Assembly: GCA_942486035.1 (NCBI GenBank)
Contig: CALNXK010000096.1
Coordinates: 70,001-134,000 of the forward strand
DNA length: 64,000 nucleotides
Direction of reading: 5' to 3'
Source of the DNA: Porites lobata
Taxonomy: Eukaryota > Cnidaria > Anthozoa > Scleractinia > Poritidae
Shown: positions 46,596-57,690 of the stretch, piece after piece
How the letters are laid out: each line of letters begins with the position of its first letter
Numbering within the stretch: the first letter of the stretch is position 1
The notes under the pieces: model-generated
What the model saw: only the letters and a program-made list of their open reading frames with translations
Told to the model about the DNA's origin: nothing
Database searches by the model: none
Translations under genes and position numbers: made by a program

Positions 46596-46910
46596 GTATG
46601 CTAAGCTTTTTAAGTAATTCTAACAATACCTTATTTTACATCTCCTAGGAGAATCTTTTACCCATAAATGGTTATGTTTCATTGAAATCTTAGACTGAAT
46701 TTATGACTGTTTCACCAAGCTCTGTTGTGCAACAACAAGAAAAAAGGGCTCACTTTGATAATGTATTTATCGATCTGTCGATTCAGGAGCTGCGGGAAAA
46801 GGAAAAAAGAGAAAGAACAAGAAGAATAAGAAGAAAAACAAAAAGAAAAACAAGAAGATTAAAACCACTCCAGTTGGAATCCTTTAGGATCGCATGATAC
46901 GTTTGAGACA

Positions 46911-47209
46911 CAGGGGCGGATCCAGGAGGTTAATTGGGTGGCTAGAAACTCACCTTTATAACAGCCCACTGAAATGAATATAAACTCAAAAAACCTGCAA
47001 AGCCGATCAGCCCCACGGTGACAATAAAAGACCAAGCACCTGAATTTACAACCAAGACAGAAAACCATAAATAATATGTATTTAATTTTTGCGTTTGCAT
47101 TTCGTCCTTCCAAAATTTGAATGTTTTGGGACAACTATAAGAGAATTTAAACTCAATTCACGTATATTGTGCCCTCCCCCCCAAAGAAAAAGTTCTGGAT
47201 CTGTTCCTG
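46911..47209. mobile_element. hAT-like MITE, TIR CAGGRRCRGATCCAG
   Basis: Begins CAGGGGCGGATCCAGGAGG and ends with the complement of CAGGAACAGATCCAGAAC. About 299 bp, no ORF. Target duplication not clear. CAGGGGCGGATCCAG-type ends are common among hAT elements. Confidence 0.6.
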
Positions 47210-47535
47210 AGACCCTCATAGAATGAATTACTTCCGTAGCATGCTTCTCTAAGTATGCTAGTTTTTCATACAAATGCAGACTTGCTGACTTACACGTAGC
47301 TTTTTGTCATTTCTCGTTTAAAAATAAAACGGTTAGCTGTGCTATTTTACTTCTTTTGAGGAGATGTTGAAGATCTTTCTATTTTACATGACATTCTCCT
47401 CGGTAATTTTCCCCGATTTTTAGCACATAGATCGTTAAAAATCTCGGAGCAATATTTCGCGATCTTTTTCAAAGGATATATATCTCAAACCAAACTAAAC
47501 AGTGATGCAATAAATTACGTCATTTGTGAGTCTTA

Positions 47536-47607
47536 GGGTCAGGCCCAATTTTACCGCGACCACGTAAGAGAGAAATTATGAGAACTGCTAAAATTGGGCC
47601 TGATCCC
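47536..47607. repeat. 72-bp inverted repeat
   Basis: GGGTCAGGCCCAATTTTA at the left and the complement of GGGATCAGGCCCAATTTTA at the right, separated by about 35 bp. Probably a tiny MITE. Confidence 0.6.
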
Positions 47608-47768
47608 AGTTTAGCTTGAGACCGATTTGAACGATTTCCTTCTCCAACTTGCCCGTTCAATTCAGGTCAATTCTTTGGTGAAAAAATGAATATGTAGATA
47701 GACTGAATGAAAGACATTTTAGTTCTTGCTTGTCTCATGAAGGTTAATGCCGAGATATTATTGAACTG

Positions 47769-47912
47769 TCCCCAGTTGTTCACAAGATGGACAGCGCTAT
47801 CGACTGGATAAATAGCTAAACAGTGAAAACCAACGTTATTGCCACCATCCTGGTGATGGTTTATTCTTTATCCGGTGGGTAGCGCTATCCACCTTTTGAA
47901 CAACTGAAGCCT
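47769..47912. mobile_element. MITE, GATAGCGCTATCC family (copy 3)
   Basis: Ends CCCAGTTGTTCACAAGATGG and CCACCTTTTGAACAACTG are inverted matches. Contains ACAGCGCTATCGACTGGATAA-like and GTAGCGCTATCCACC words. No ORF. Confidence 0.68.
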
Positions 47913-48827
47913 GCTCTTTATTAACAACACGAAGATGTCAATGTTATTATGATCTTGTATTAGTACATTTTGACTTTCATCAACTTGGGCTCAAAACGAT
48001 GACAACATACGAAATATAGACAGGAATTTTATGTGATTATTTTCGATTACAGTAAGTGTACAACAACAGTTTGCTACTTCCGCTATGTAACACGATCAAT
48101 CACTTTTTGATAAAAATTGAAAAGACAATGTAAATGCAACTCATGTAATAAACACTTTATTTCTAAATTATAAGAAGGCTGCATCATTAGACTTTAAAAG
48201 CCTTAAACCCCGTATTTTCTAAGCTTGGGGCGGGCTAAAGGCAAAGACACCAGCAGTGACTGGCTGCTACAAAAAAAAGGGGGCATCAGCGAATGCAGAG
48301 AAGTATCCTATCATTTCGTTTTTATATACTGCAACGACTTCGAAGTTGTGAGAAAAAAAAAAGGTTTAATGCTGCAAGCGGTTTCTTACTTTCAGTGCTT
48401 GTAATTGCCAGGCAATACTCATTTTAAAAAATGCGGTAAGATAAAGGCGGTAAGATCCACTATCCCAGTACCATTTTATATCAGGGCTTTCGAGCGAAAC
48501 AGACTCTATGACAAAAAATTAAAGGTTTGGCCACATTTGGTAAGTTTCTATGAAAATTTTAAACACTCATAACAGTAATCCAGGACTTACTAAGACTTGC
48601 ATGAGACCGAGCTCGACAATTCTCCCCGAAAACTAGAAGCTTTCTAGGTGAATGAGCTCCATTAGCTACGATTAACGTAAACCAAGCTCGGTCTATTTAA
48701 ACGCGGTTACGAGAACTCAAGCGCGATAGTCATGCTTATCGAGCTCGATAACATTCTACTTGTCCCCCCCGGAAAAGTGGGAGTCCTTGCTTCACCGTCC
48801 ACGACGATTCGAGCTCGGTATCGACAT
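47913..48827. other. Gene-free stretch
   Basis: No supported gene. GAGCTCG words accumulate from 48,600 on, leading into the tandem repeat. Confidence 0.45.
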
Positions 48828-48975
48828 ATCGAGTACGGTTTCCAGAGGTCAATTTGTTCATTAAGGCCGGTTGATATATCAATTTCGATAAACCCGTACT
48901 GAGCTCGGTTTCCAGAGGTCGATTTGTTCATCGAGGCCGGTTGACATATCAAGCTCGATAAACTCGTATCGAGCT
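48828..48975. repeat. Two copies of a 72-bp tandem repeat
   Basis: Both units contain GGTTTCCAGAGGTC, ATTTGTTCAT, AGGCCGGTTGA and a CGATAAACYCGTA end. GAGCTCGG borders them. The role is unknown. Confidence 0.75.
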
Positions 48976-49394
48976 CGGTTGCCCAGATAATTAAACTGAT
49001 CCAACTAGTCAACAAACCCGTACCCGGTAAACAGACCATGTTAACCTACCCCTTTATCTTTTCTAGAGACTGGACCCTGCTTCAATATCGAGCCCGTCAT
49101 CAATTTTAAGTTCCGTACCCGCCTAATAACCATCTCGATTTTTGATGATCCATCGGGCCCGGCTTCATTTCGTTAGTTAGTCGGACCCCGATAACTTTCG
49201 TGTTTTTAATGGTCGACCCCTACAACCCGGCCCAGGGCCCGGTTAGGATATGTATTCTTTTCTTTGGTGTTTAATTAAACCCATCCCCTCCTATCCACCC
49301 ATCCACCCACTTCCTCTTAAAAAAGAGAATAAATAAATGAAGAACAAAAGATGCCCGTAAAATAAATCTATAAAGATTTTTGAATCGTTTTTTA

Positions 49395-49860
49395 AAAATT
49401 TTTTTCATCATTGTGGCTAAAACAAACGGCTCAAAGTTTCGTCACAGAAAGAAATGAACAGAGAAGAAAGGAGGGGCTCTTGATCGAGTACAAAGTTCGA
49501 GAACTTGTAGGTTAACAAAATCGACGAACTTTTTTTTAAATGTCCAACAAGCTCCTAAATAACACCCCCCCAAAAAAAAAAAAAAAAAAAAAAAGAAGAC
49601 TGTAAATAAATGTAGAGGAACAGATGACCCAGATTATATAACCGTGTGGATTTTGGATTTTGTTTTGTTGTTTTCGTTGTCATCACTAGTGTAATTTTGG
49701 ACACAACTGGCTCAAAGTTTTGTCGGGAAAAGGAAATAGATTGAGAAGAAAGGAGGGACTCTTGATTGAAGGAAAACTATTGTCGCATACCAGGTTGACA
49801 AAATTGACGATTTTTTTTGAAGGTCCAATAAGCTCATAAATGACACCACTTTCAAGGAAA
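49395..49860. repeat. Diverged 280-bp tandem duplication with a 23-A run
   Basis: GGCTCAAAGTTTCGTC at 49,429 and GGCTCAAAGTTTTGTC at 49,709 start two parallel blocks, which share GAGAAGAAAGGAGGG and CTCTTGAT further on. A poly(A) run at 49,572-49,594 lies between the blocks. Confidence 0.7.
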
Positions 49861-50058
49861 TAATAACGACTCGATGTTTATCACATGCTATTTTTTTGTT
49901 ATTATTATTTTGGTTGCTTGTATAGCGTATAGGTAGCATTTTACAGAGGGGAAGAGCGAAAAATATAACTCTTAGTGAAAAAATAGGAGATAAAATGTAT
50001 CATGTAAAGATGAAATAATCAGCATGTGTCAAGCATGGGAGAAAGAAAAAAATATAAG

Positions 50059-50131
50059 GCCCTGACAGGATTGGAACCTGCATGACCTTCCAAACACTGG
50101 GCAGGTGCTCTGTCCACTGAGCTACAGAGAA
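50059..50131 (-). mobile_element. tRNA-like sequence, probably a SINE head
   Basis: On minus it has an A box TAGCTCAGTGG (50114-50124) and a B box GGTTCCAATCC (50068-50078) at tRNA-like spacing. No proper acceptor or anticodon stem can be folded, so it is a tRNA-derived repeat and not a functional tRNA. Confidence 0.5.
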
Positions 50132-51941
50132 CTAATGAGGAGCGAGGTTAATATTTGACACCTGTCCTGCATACTGCTAGGATCAACAATGTTGAGATCG
50201 TACTGTATGGTGAAAGAAATAAAGATGGTAAATTTGGAGCTTGGTGAATAAATGTGAATAAATGTGAATGAAAGTGAATGTGGATGAAATAATCCTTTGG
50301 TTGGAAAATTGTATTATAAAATGATGGAACATGGTTGATGCTGCAAAAATCTAAACCAAAAAAGATTTCCAGTGAAAAATTATTCCCAAACAATTTGATG
50401 CCGAATTTTTCAGCTATAACAAGTTTGGCTGTAGTTTATTACGTTGCTATAGCCAGGATATGCAGGCACTACCACGAATTACCATCCTAAAAAACTTTCA
50501 CTTGAATGAAGCCACACCCAAAAAATTTTCGCCAAATTTTCCTACCCAAAATAAATTCTTGAATCAAATATTTCAAATGCAAAAAAAATTGTTTCATCAT
50601 TTCCGTCACTTAAAATCCACAGTACCCCTCCTGGGGTTAGGCAATGTCCTCCTAGGAGAACTTAGATGGGGGTGAACAACAACAGCAACCACCTTCATTT
50701 GCAGGCCCTTACTAGTGCATACAGTATTTTGTCCCATATAAGTAAACCTGGGTTTCGGAATATGGAATCAAGAATCATGGGTTTTGGAAACTGGAATACA
50801 GCTCATGGAATCTGGAATCCCCCTCATGATTGGAATCCATAATCCAAGTTCTACTGACAAATACTGGAATCAAGTACCTGGAATCCAGAATCCGGACCCC
50901 TTTCCTTTTAACTTGAAAAATTGTTGTGAATCATACTCACCCCATAATAATCAGCCCCTGAACCCTAATTTAGTCATTTTCACATTTTTATATAATTACA
51001 GACTGTTAAATAAGGCACGTTTCAATAACATTAATTTTAGAAAAAAGCAACAAATCCAGAACAAAATTCATGTTTAAGTACTTTATTAAGACAGTTCCGT
51101 TTCTGCTAATACAAATAAGAACTGTTGCACATCTCACGAAAACAAAGTTAACAATTCTATTTTAATATGGTAATTATTTATTTTATTTCACTTGGAGGTA
51201 CATACAGACCTAAACAATGGATAAAGGTACAAATAGTATAATTTATCATCACAGAATCTGCAAACATATTTGCATAAAGGTTAACACGTTATATATGAAA
51301 TTTTGTGTGAATTTTATATCATCGATTACTAATTTTTTGCTTTTTCAGAAGAAATGTTTTTGGATCCGGATTTCAGATTTAACTGGCTAAAAAATATTTT
51401 CACAAATTTTTATTTTTATTTCAATACAATTTTGACCAGAAATTGGCAAGTTAGAGTACCAAATAATCTCTCCATGACCTGGAATTATAGCAACTGAAAA
51501 AATTAAGGAAAACTCTAGCTATATGTATGTGTTGATACATAAAAATAACAGTATTGACTTCAAAATCAAGAGCTGCTCCTATAAAATCAAAAATGATATT
51601 CATTTATGAAAGGATTCAAAACACATCAATTATTATATAATTCAAACATCTCAGTCAACATGTAAATGACGGAATAGAGATGATGCAGTAGTAATCTGTG
51701 CCTGCAATAATATTAATTAATTAGCTAAACTGAATGAACTCATTTCTTCAAAATATGCCATTTTCTACTCATAGTTAAATCTAAACATTACTTAGAAAAC
51801 AAACCCTTTATGTTACAAAACTGCAGAAGAGGGATAATTAAGCATCACTGATCTCAATATCTTTTATCAATATAAAAAAGATCAGCACAGAGATGACCAC
51901 CAACTTATTTTTATCTAGAAATGTGTTTATCATTATTTCAG
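50132..51941. other. Gene-free stretch with GGAATC-rich patch
   Basis: At 50,756-50,900 words like GGAATC and TGGAATCC recur many times in a loose, irregular array. Otherwise AT-rich intron-like DNA without a supported exon until 51,942. Confidence 0.45.
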
Positions 51942-51986
51942 GGCAAGCAGAGTTTGAGTTAGACAGAAGTGGATCCAGAAGAGCTG
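51942..51986 (+). CDS. Putative exon H
   Basis: 45 bp between CATTATTTCAG and GTAAAC, phase 1 to 1. Joined to exon G it gives a Gly codon across the border and then QAEFELDRSGSRRA. Splice consensus and phase fit. A long intron (5.3 kb) would separate it from exon G. Function unknown. Confidence 0.38.
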
Positions 51987-52469
51987 GTAAACTTCTGATA
52001 AAATTCAAAAGATATAATCAAAACTGCACAATAACTGTACAGCTGTAGCAATAATTATTTTTCACAAACAGTAACTGTTCATAAATAGAACACTAAAACA
52101 CATACGGTGAAAGTCCTTAAGACAGTCACGAAAAGAACAGAGCTAGCAAAATATGTGTCAGCTTTATACAGGCAGAGTGGATCCCTGTATGGACACCCAC
52201 TTAAGCACACACAGGAATATGTATAACACTCTCTTCTGTTTGTCGCAAGGTCATGATCAATTAAGGTACACGTAAAGTTGTGTCTGATAGCCCGGGGCTG
52301 GTGGATTTTACTATCGGCCTAGTGAATTCTGTTCTTAACTTGCCCGCCTGGCAAGTGAAATTTTTTAAGAATTCTAATCACAAAAGAACCATTATCAACC
52401 CTGCTCAACATCGGGCTAGTTAAAATGACTTTTGGTCTAGCACATGCTAACTACAGCTTGCCCAACTTA
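51987..52469. other. Gene-free stretch
   Basis: AT-rich; nothing supported. Confidence 0.45.
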
Positions 52470-52775
52470 TTTTGATGTTTTCCTCAATTTGCATGGTAAC
52501 CAGCTCTCACTCTCTTAATTTAGCTAAATTTAAGCATTGCACTCCTGCCCATTTCTTCCCTTCCTTCTTATCTAGTCCTCATCCATATTACGATTTTTAT
52601 TTCATTCGATTGTAAACTGTAAACTTTCCTTAGTTAATAGCCTTTAGCCTTTAGCCTTTATTTCTTACATTTTGCACGCATTGTCCCACCTCGAATAGCC
52701 TTGTTAGCTGCCGGCAATACTTTTGTAGATTTATTTGTTTATTAATAAAGTTTTGTTGTTGCTGTTGTTAAAATT
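52470..52775 (+). mobile_element. LINE 3' UTR fragment, plus strand
   Basis: A non-coding tail with TTAGCC repeats (about 52,645), a final AATAAAG signal and a TTG/GTT-repeat end near 52,760. This fits the 3' end of a CR1/L2-like LINE truncated from the 5' side. No RT remains. Confidence 0.5.
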
Positions 52776-53516
52776 TTTAAGGCAGAAAACTGAAGGCAGC
52801 TACATGATGAAAGGATAGACATTAATTTTGGTTTGAACGATGTTGGAAACAAAAGGCCAAGAAACAAAACAAGTGCAAATCAAAAAAGGGAAAAATGGAA
52901 AAAACACATTCTAGCCTTAATTACTAGCTGGCAGGATTAGCGTGGGAGTGCTGTTTTGGCACCAAAGCTGCAAGAAGAGTGGGTGCAAGTCAATTTGAAA
53001 TCCCACCTGCCACAATTCTTGGGTATTTTGAATAGTCTGCAACCAGGCTTATGGGAGTTTCTAATTGGCTGAGAAGTGATAAAATACCAATAAAATGATA
53101 ATTGATATGTCTCAAGTATCTCTACCATCTCACAAGGGAAAGTTAGCACGTTCATGTGGAAATTAAATAAAATTGAGCACTCTACAAACAGGCTCCACTC
53201 CTCAATAAGATTTGCGCTTGAAAAAATCGTAGAAAGACATTTTTTGAGGGAGGTAGATCTCTAAATTTTAGACACATCTTCTGTTATCCTTTATCAACAG
53301 AGGACTGAAACTAGCTAATCTCATTTTAAAACACGAAATTGGCTATTTAACAAAAGCGCATCAGACTATTTTTGCCACACAGTGCAAACTCCCTGGTCAA
53401 TCTAAGCTCAACATCAAACAAGCACTTGGTAACTTAAAACTGATAACTTAGAACAACGAGTGGAGTATGCTGTCCAGGATTCTTTGTCTTGACTGAGCAA
53501 ATATTATCTTTGCCGA
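52776..53516. other. Gene-free stretch
   Basis: No supported feature. Confidence 0.45.
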
Positions 53517-53520
53517 TTAA

Positions 53521-54240
53521 GGCCCGGTTTGCATTACAGAAAATTTTTGGCACGGCTTGGATAAAATTTGCAGTGTAAACAACCTGTCCAAACCAAATTT
53601 CATCCATGCAGAACCACAATTTCTACCTGCGCTGGGACCTTCAACGGCTGAGCATGGGTGAAAATGGTACGGGTGCTGAAAAACATGGCATGGTTCGGAT
53701 AGAACAAGTAGTGTAAACACTTTAATTTTATAATGGGCCAAATTCGAGCCTTAATTCAAATAGGTTAGCAGTTTTCTTGCGTAAATTTCGAGATGGCTGC
53801 TTGTTTCTTCACCAAAATCACGTGGACGTTCTTGGAAAGAAAGTGATGTGAAAGAATTACTTACAATTAAGAACGGAGTGACCAAATTCTCCCATTGATG
53901 GGTGGATTTGTCAACATTTAGCCGTTTTCTTTCTTTTTCTAAGGTAGAGGATTCTTGATGGCCAGTTTTTGCCAACTTCAGTGTCCATAGTTGAGCTTTG
54001 AACTTTGTGAAATGTCTTAATTTCTTAAGAGATACAGCACAGAGGCTTTGTTGTCCATCTTTGCTTCTAATTGAACTGCGCATGTCTCCAAGAGAACTTA
54101 CGTGGGCCCAAACATTTTGGCATGGTATTTTTGCTGCGATAAAAATGGTGTAGTGTAAACAAAGTTTGAGTGTTCTTTTTTGGCACCCATGCCAGTTTCA
54201 CCTGAGCTGTGACAAAAATTTTCTGTAGTGTAAACAGGGC
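53521..54240. mobile_element. Non-autonomous element with TTAA targets (Kolobok/piggyBac-like)
   Basis: TTAA lies on both sides (53517-53520 and 54241-54244). The ends match inverted: GGCCCGGTTTGCATTACAG at left and the complement of GCCCTGTTTACACTACAG at right, both followed by AAAATTTTTG. The word AGTGTAAAC recurs near both ends (about 53,572, 53,711, 54,153 and 54,227). 720 bp, no transposase. The TTAA target limits it to piggyBac or Kolobok type. Confidence 0.75.
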
Positions 54241-54244
54241 TTAA

Positions 54245-55670
54245 GAGGTCATTAATGAGGCTGATGTGTTTCCTGTCCATTTTAGCATTGATTTCCTCCG
54301 GTCATTGTCATGACAGAATTTTACCTCTGAAGCAGTTTAGGGAATTCTTTGACCTCTTTTGAAGCATAAAGCTTTTTATTACACCTAAATGGCTGTTTAA
54401 TAAAGGTTTTAGTTTCTCACGTTTAAAGTAACTTCAGAATACCCTGCCTGGACCTTAAATAACTTGCAAAATGTAGTTGTTTTTGTCCATGACTTCATTG
54501 TTATGCTTGGCCTGCCTCGTTTGCAGGTCAGTTTCGTATTACACAACTCTTAGTGACTGGGTAATCAAATGGTTCCAACCAAGGTGACAAAAGTGGGCGG
54601 CATTCAAAAGTCATAAGAAATGTGGCAGGCAGGATTTTCCCTCGTGGCTTTGCCACTTGCTTACATGGCAACTGAGCCACCAAAAAAGCACCCCAGACAC
54701 AAGAATCTGATGAGCTATGCACACTAAAATACATTCCCATTAATAAACCCATTTTAAACTGGATGCGTTTCATGTCTATCTGTTAAATGCATCATCATAA
54801 TAAATATTTATGATCTACAGAACACATTTAAGTCCTCTCGGACAATTTTCACATCCCTAGCGTAAAAATATTAGCCAACACAAATTTTCCAACAATTCTT
54901 TTTCACCGACGCCGGGGTACAGATGACAGTGCATGTGCACCATGTGCATGGTAAAGTAAATTTATCAATACTCCTTAAACGTTTGCAATTATTGCTATAT
55001 TCTCTAAACAAGTATTTATCATCTTTCTTAACAAATTCTGGGTCAGAAAATAGCTGGAAATATGACTGTAAGTCATTAATAGTATGTTACTTTGCAATTT
55101 TCCAACAGATCTAAAAATCAGGAAAGTACCGCGCGGTAAATATGAATTTAGTTACAACTTGATACACAATGATATATATGGGCATCTTACGAAGTCCATT
55201 TCTTTCCTATACTACTTGAAATAGCGAACGATGTGATGATAAAAATATTTAGTATTTTCTACTTAAACTGTATCAAACATTAATCTAATATACCCTGAAG
55301 AAAAAACAACTGCTCTCAACTAACATTTGAGTTTGAATAGAGGGAAGGGGGAGTGGTGCAGATTGTTTTGTTCTCTAAAGTTACTCTATTTGAGTACAAT
55401 GTCTCAACAACTTTGTTGTAAAGTGTATAGGTCTTATTTATTGACCAGTCGCACTTGAAAGTGCTGAGAAAAAGATCTTGAGAACAAATCCTTCACACTC
55501 TTGAAAGCTCCTTCTTTTTACACTCATTGTTATCAATCAGAATCACCACTTCTGCTGAAAGCAATGATCAACGACAGGTTTCAATATGTTTAATCTTTAT
55601 TTACTGAAGGTTTTCAGTTCAATTTGTGACCCCTACAAGCCAGTTTACTCCCTTTGAGAGCAATGGTCTC
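54245..55670. other. Gene-free stretch
   Basis: AT-rich, no supported exon or repeat. Confidence 0.45.
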
Positions 55671-55747
55671 GTGTATAAGCCGCACCCCCGATTTTTGACT
55701 CAAAATTTCGGCAAAAAGGTGCGGCTTATACACGAGTTTTTACGGTA
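55671..55747. repeat. Short pogo-like inverted repeat
   Basis: CTCGTGTATAAGCCGCACC and its complement surround about 25 bp, and TTTTTACGGTA follows. It resembles the ends of elements such as the pogo at 11,748 (CCGTATTTC, CTATAAGCCG). Likely a truncated MITE abutting LINE 3. Confidence 0.6.
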
Positions 55748-55756
55748 TCTAGTTTT

Positions 55757-57544
55757 TTAAAAGATAAAAATTGTCAATTCTATTTCCTACAAGAAATTTA
55801 TTCAGTTCCTGATGACGCAAATACGTGGAGTAATGAATGGGGAGGTGACATTTTCTTTTCGCATGGATCAACACACAGCCGTGGTGTTTGTATTTTAATT
55901 AACCCTTCATGCAGCTATACTGTTGAAAGTTTCAATAGGGACCAAAATGGAAGAATCATTTCAATTAACCTGAGCTCCAGCTCTGCAAATATTTCACTGT
56001 GCAACATATATGCCCCCAACGATCTACAACAACAGTTAGCCTTTTTGCGCAATCTGAATAACTTTTTGATAACAAATGTAGACATTGGAAATCTCATTGT
56101 TGGCGGCGATTGGAATGTTACCCTGGAAGCTGTTGACAAGAAAGGTGGGTCCCAGTGGAAACCCACCTCATACCGCAATCAACTCATTTCCATGATGAAA
56201 GAATTTTCACTGATTGATGTCTACAGAAATCTTAATCCAAGTAAGCTTTGTTTCACCTACGAATCCAAAGCTTTAAAACTCTCTTCTCGCATTGATTTTT
56301 TCCTCGTATCACAAGCCCTTGCAGATCGGGTTTCTGAAGAGAAGAGGTGTAGTATCTCTCCTCCCAAAAGAAGACGCCAACCTCCTAAAGCTTGCAAATT
56401 GGCGTCCGATCACGTTACTAAATGTTGACTATAAAATTGCATCAAAAGTCATAGCCACGAGATTTGAAAAGGTTTTGGATTTCTTAATAAGCCCTGACCA
56501 AACAGGCTTTCTGAAAGGTCGATACATTGGGCAAAATATTAGATTGGTCAACGATGTAGTAGAACAAACAAAAATACAAAATATTCCAGGTAATCTTGTC
56601 CAGCTTGATTTTTGTAAAGCTTTTGATACTATTGAATGGAGCTTCATCAAGAGAAGCCTTGCAGTCTTTAATTTTGGAGACAGTATACAACAATGGGTCT
56701 CGACTTTCTATAATAATTCGGAGAGCGCTGTTCTTAATAACGGATTTTGCACAAATTTCTTTAAACTGTCGAGGGGAGTGAGGCAAGGCTGCCCTTTGTC
56801 CCCTTATTTATTTATCGTAGGGGCGGAAATTTTAGTGTGCAAAATCAGACAAGACAAAACAATAAAAGGAATAACAGTCTTTCAAAAAGAGCTGAAACTA
56901 AGCCAGTTTGCCGACGATACAACTCTTTTATGCAATGATTGCAATTCGGTCAATCGAGCTATCACGGTTCTTAATTCCTTTGGAAATCTATCTGGCCTTA
57001 AGCTAAACCTGTCAAAAACCAAAGCACTTTGGTTAGGGTCATTAAGAAATCGCAAGGACGAACCCTTTAACTTTAAGTGGCCCAAAGAACCGCTTAGAGT
57101 CCTTGGAACCTATATTTCATACGACAAGAAACAAAACGAGGAATTCAATTTTAAAGGAAAGATGCAAAAACTTGACACCATTCTTGGCATATGGAATTCT
57201 AGGAACCTCACTCTTTTTGGTAAGTGTCCTTACTGCAGACAAAATGATTCAATAAATCATACTTTTTGTAAAAAGTGATTTTTTCAGAAGTAATCAAATG
57301 GTTCAACGTCAAGAATGCCACCTCCTTTGTGCCATCCTCAAGTGAATTAATTTTTGGTCTTAATAATGACAGAAAGAATCAAAGCTCCTCGGCAATTGTC
57401 AAAAAGCTCGATTTTACTCTTTTGTTTGCTAAATATTACTTGTACATAAATAAGTTAGCTCCTAAGGATTTATCTTTGGATGAATTTAAGGCTAAAATCA
57501 GTTGGAGATACGATTTCGAAAAACCCCCTCCTTCAATTAGTTAG
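55757..57544 (+). pseudogene. L1-type endonuclease/RT, deleted and frameshifted
   Basis: Endonuclease: FLQEIYSVPDD (catalytic Glu), LCNIYAPND, VGGDWNVTLEAVDKK and SSRIDFFLVS. After a frame change at about 56,330 the RT begins at SLLPKEDANLLKLANWRPIT, followed by GFLKGRYIGQNIR, LDFCKAFDTIEW, RGVRQGCPLSPYLF and the catalytic FADDT (about 56,917). The thumb ends at SRNLTLFGK and jumps to CPYCRQNDSINHTFCK, the C-terminal Cys/His cluster of such L1s. A last segment (57,275-57,544) lies in another frame. All lesions make it inactive. The words LANWRPI and LDFCKAFD separate it from the other two LINEs in this window. Confidence 0.86.
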
Positions 57545-57690
57545 TAAGTATCCATCTTACCGGAATAATCTGTTAATTAGCAGGTCTATCGTTATTGTGC
57601 GTATTATTACAACTGCTGTACTTTTCTTTCTCGTCTTTATGTAATTTTGATCCAATTTGTAATATCGATATATACTTTCTTTTAGTTTTA
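55757..57690 (+). mobile_element. L1-type LINE, 5'-truncated, two internal deletions
   Basis: An endonuclease without its start, an RT of the L1/Tx1 group and a C-terminal zinc-type tail, followed by a short 3' UTR. Two internal gaps remove the linker between EN and RT (near 56,330) and the region between RT thumb and the C-terminal CPYC motif (near 57,225). No target duplication was identified. Confidence 0.85.

Noticed and set aside
46703..46897. Arg/Lys-rich ORF as last exon of the putative host gene
   Set aside because: The upstream acceptor would join it out of phase and give an immediate stop. The composition is low complexity.
48707..49039. Minus-strand ORF with repeated SICQPASMNKS-type text
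   Set aside because: The repetition comes from the 72-bp DNA tandem repeat; no domain.
50059..50131. Functional tRNA gene on minus strand
   Set aside because: A and B boxes are present, but acceptor and anticodon stems do not pair. A tRNA-derived SINE is more likely.
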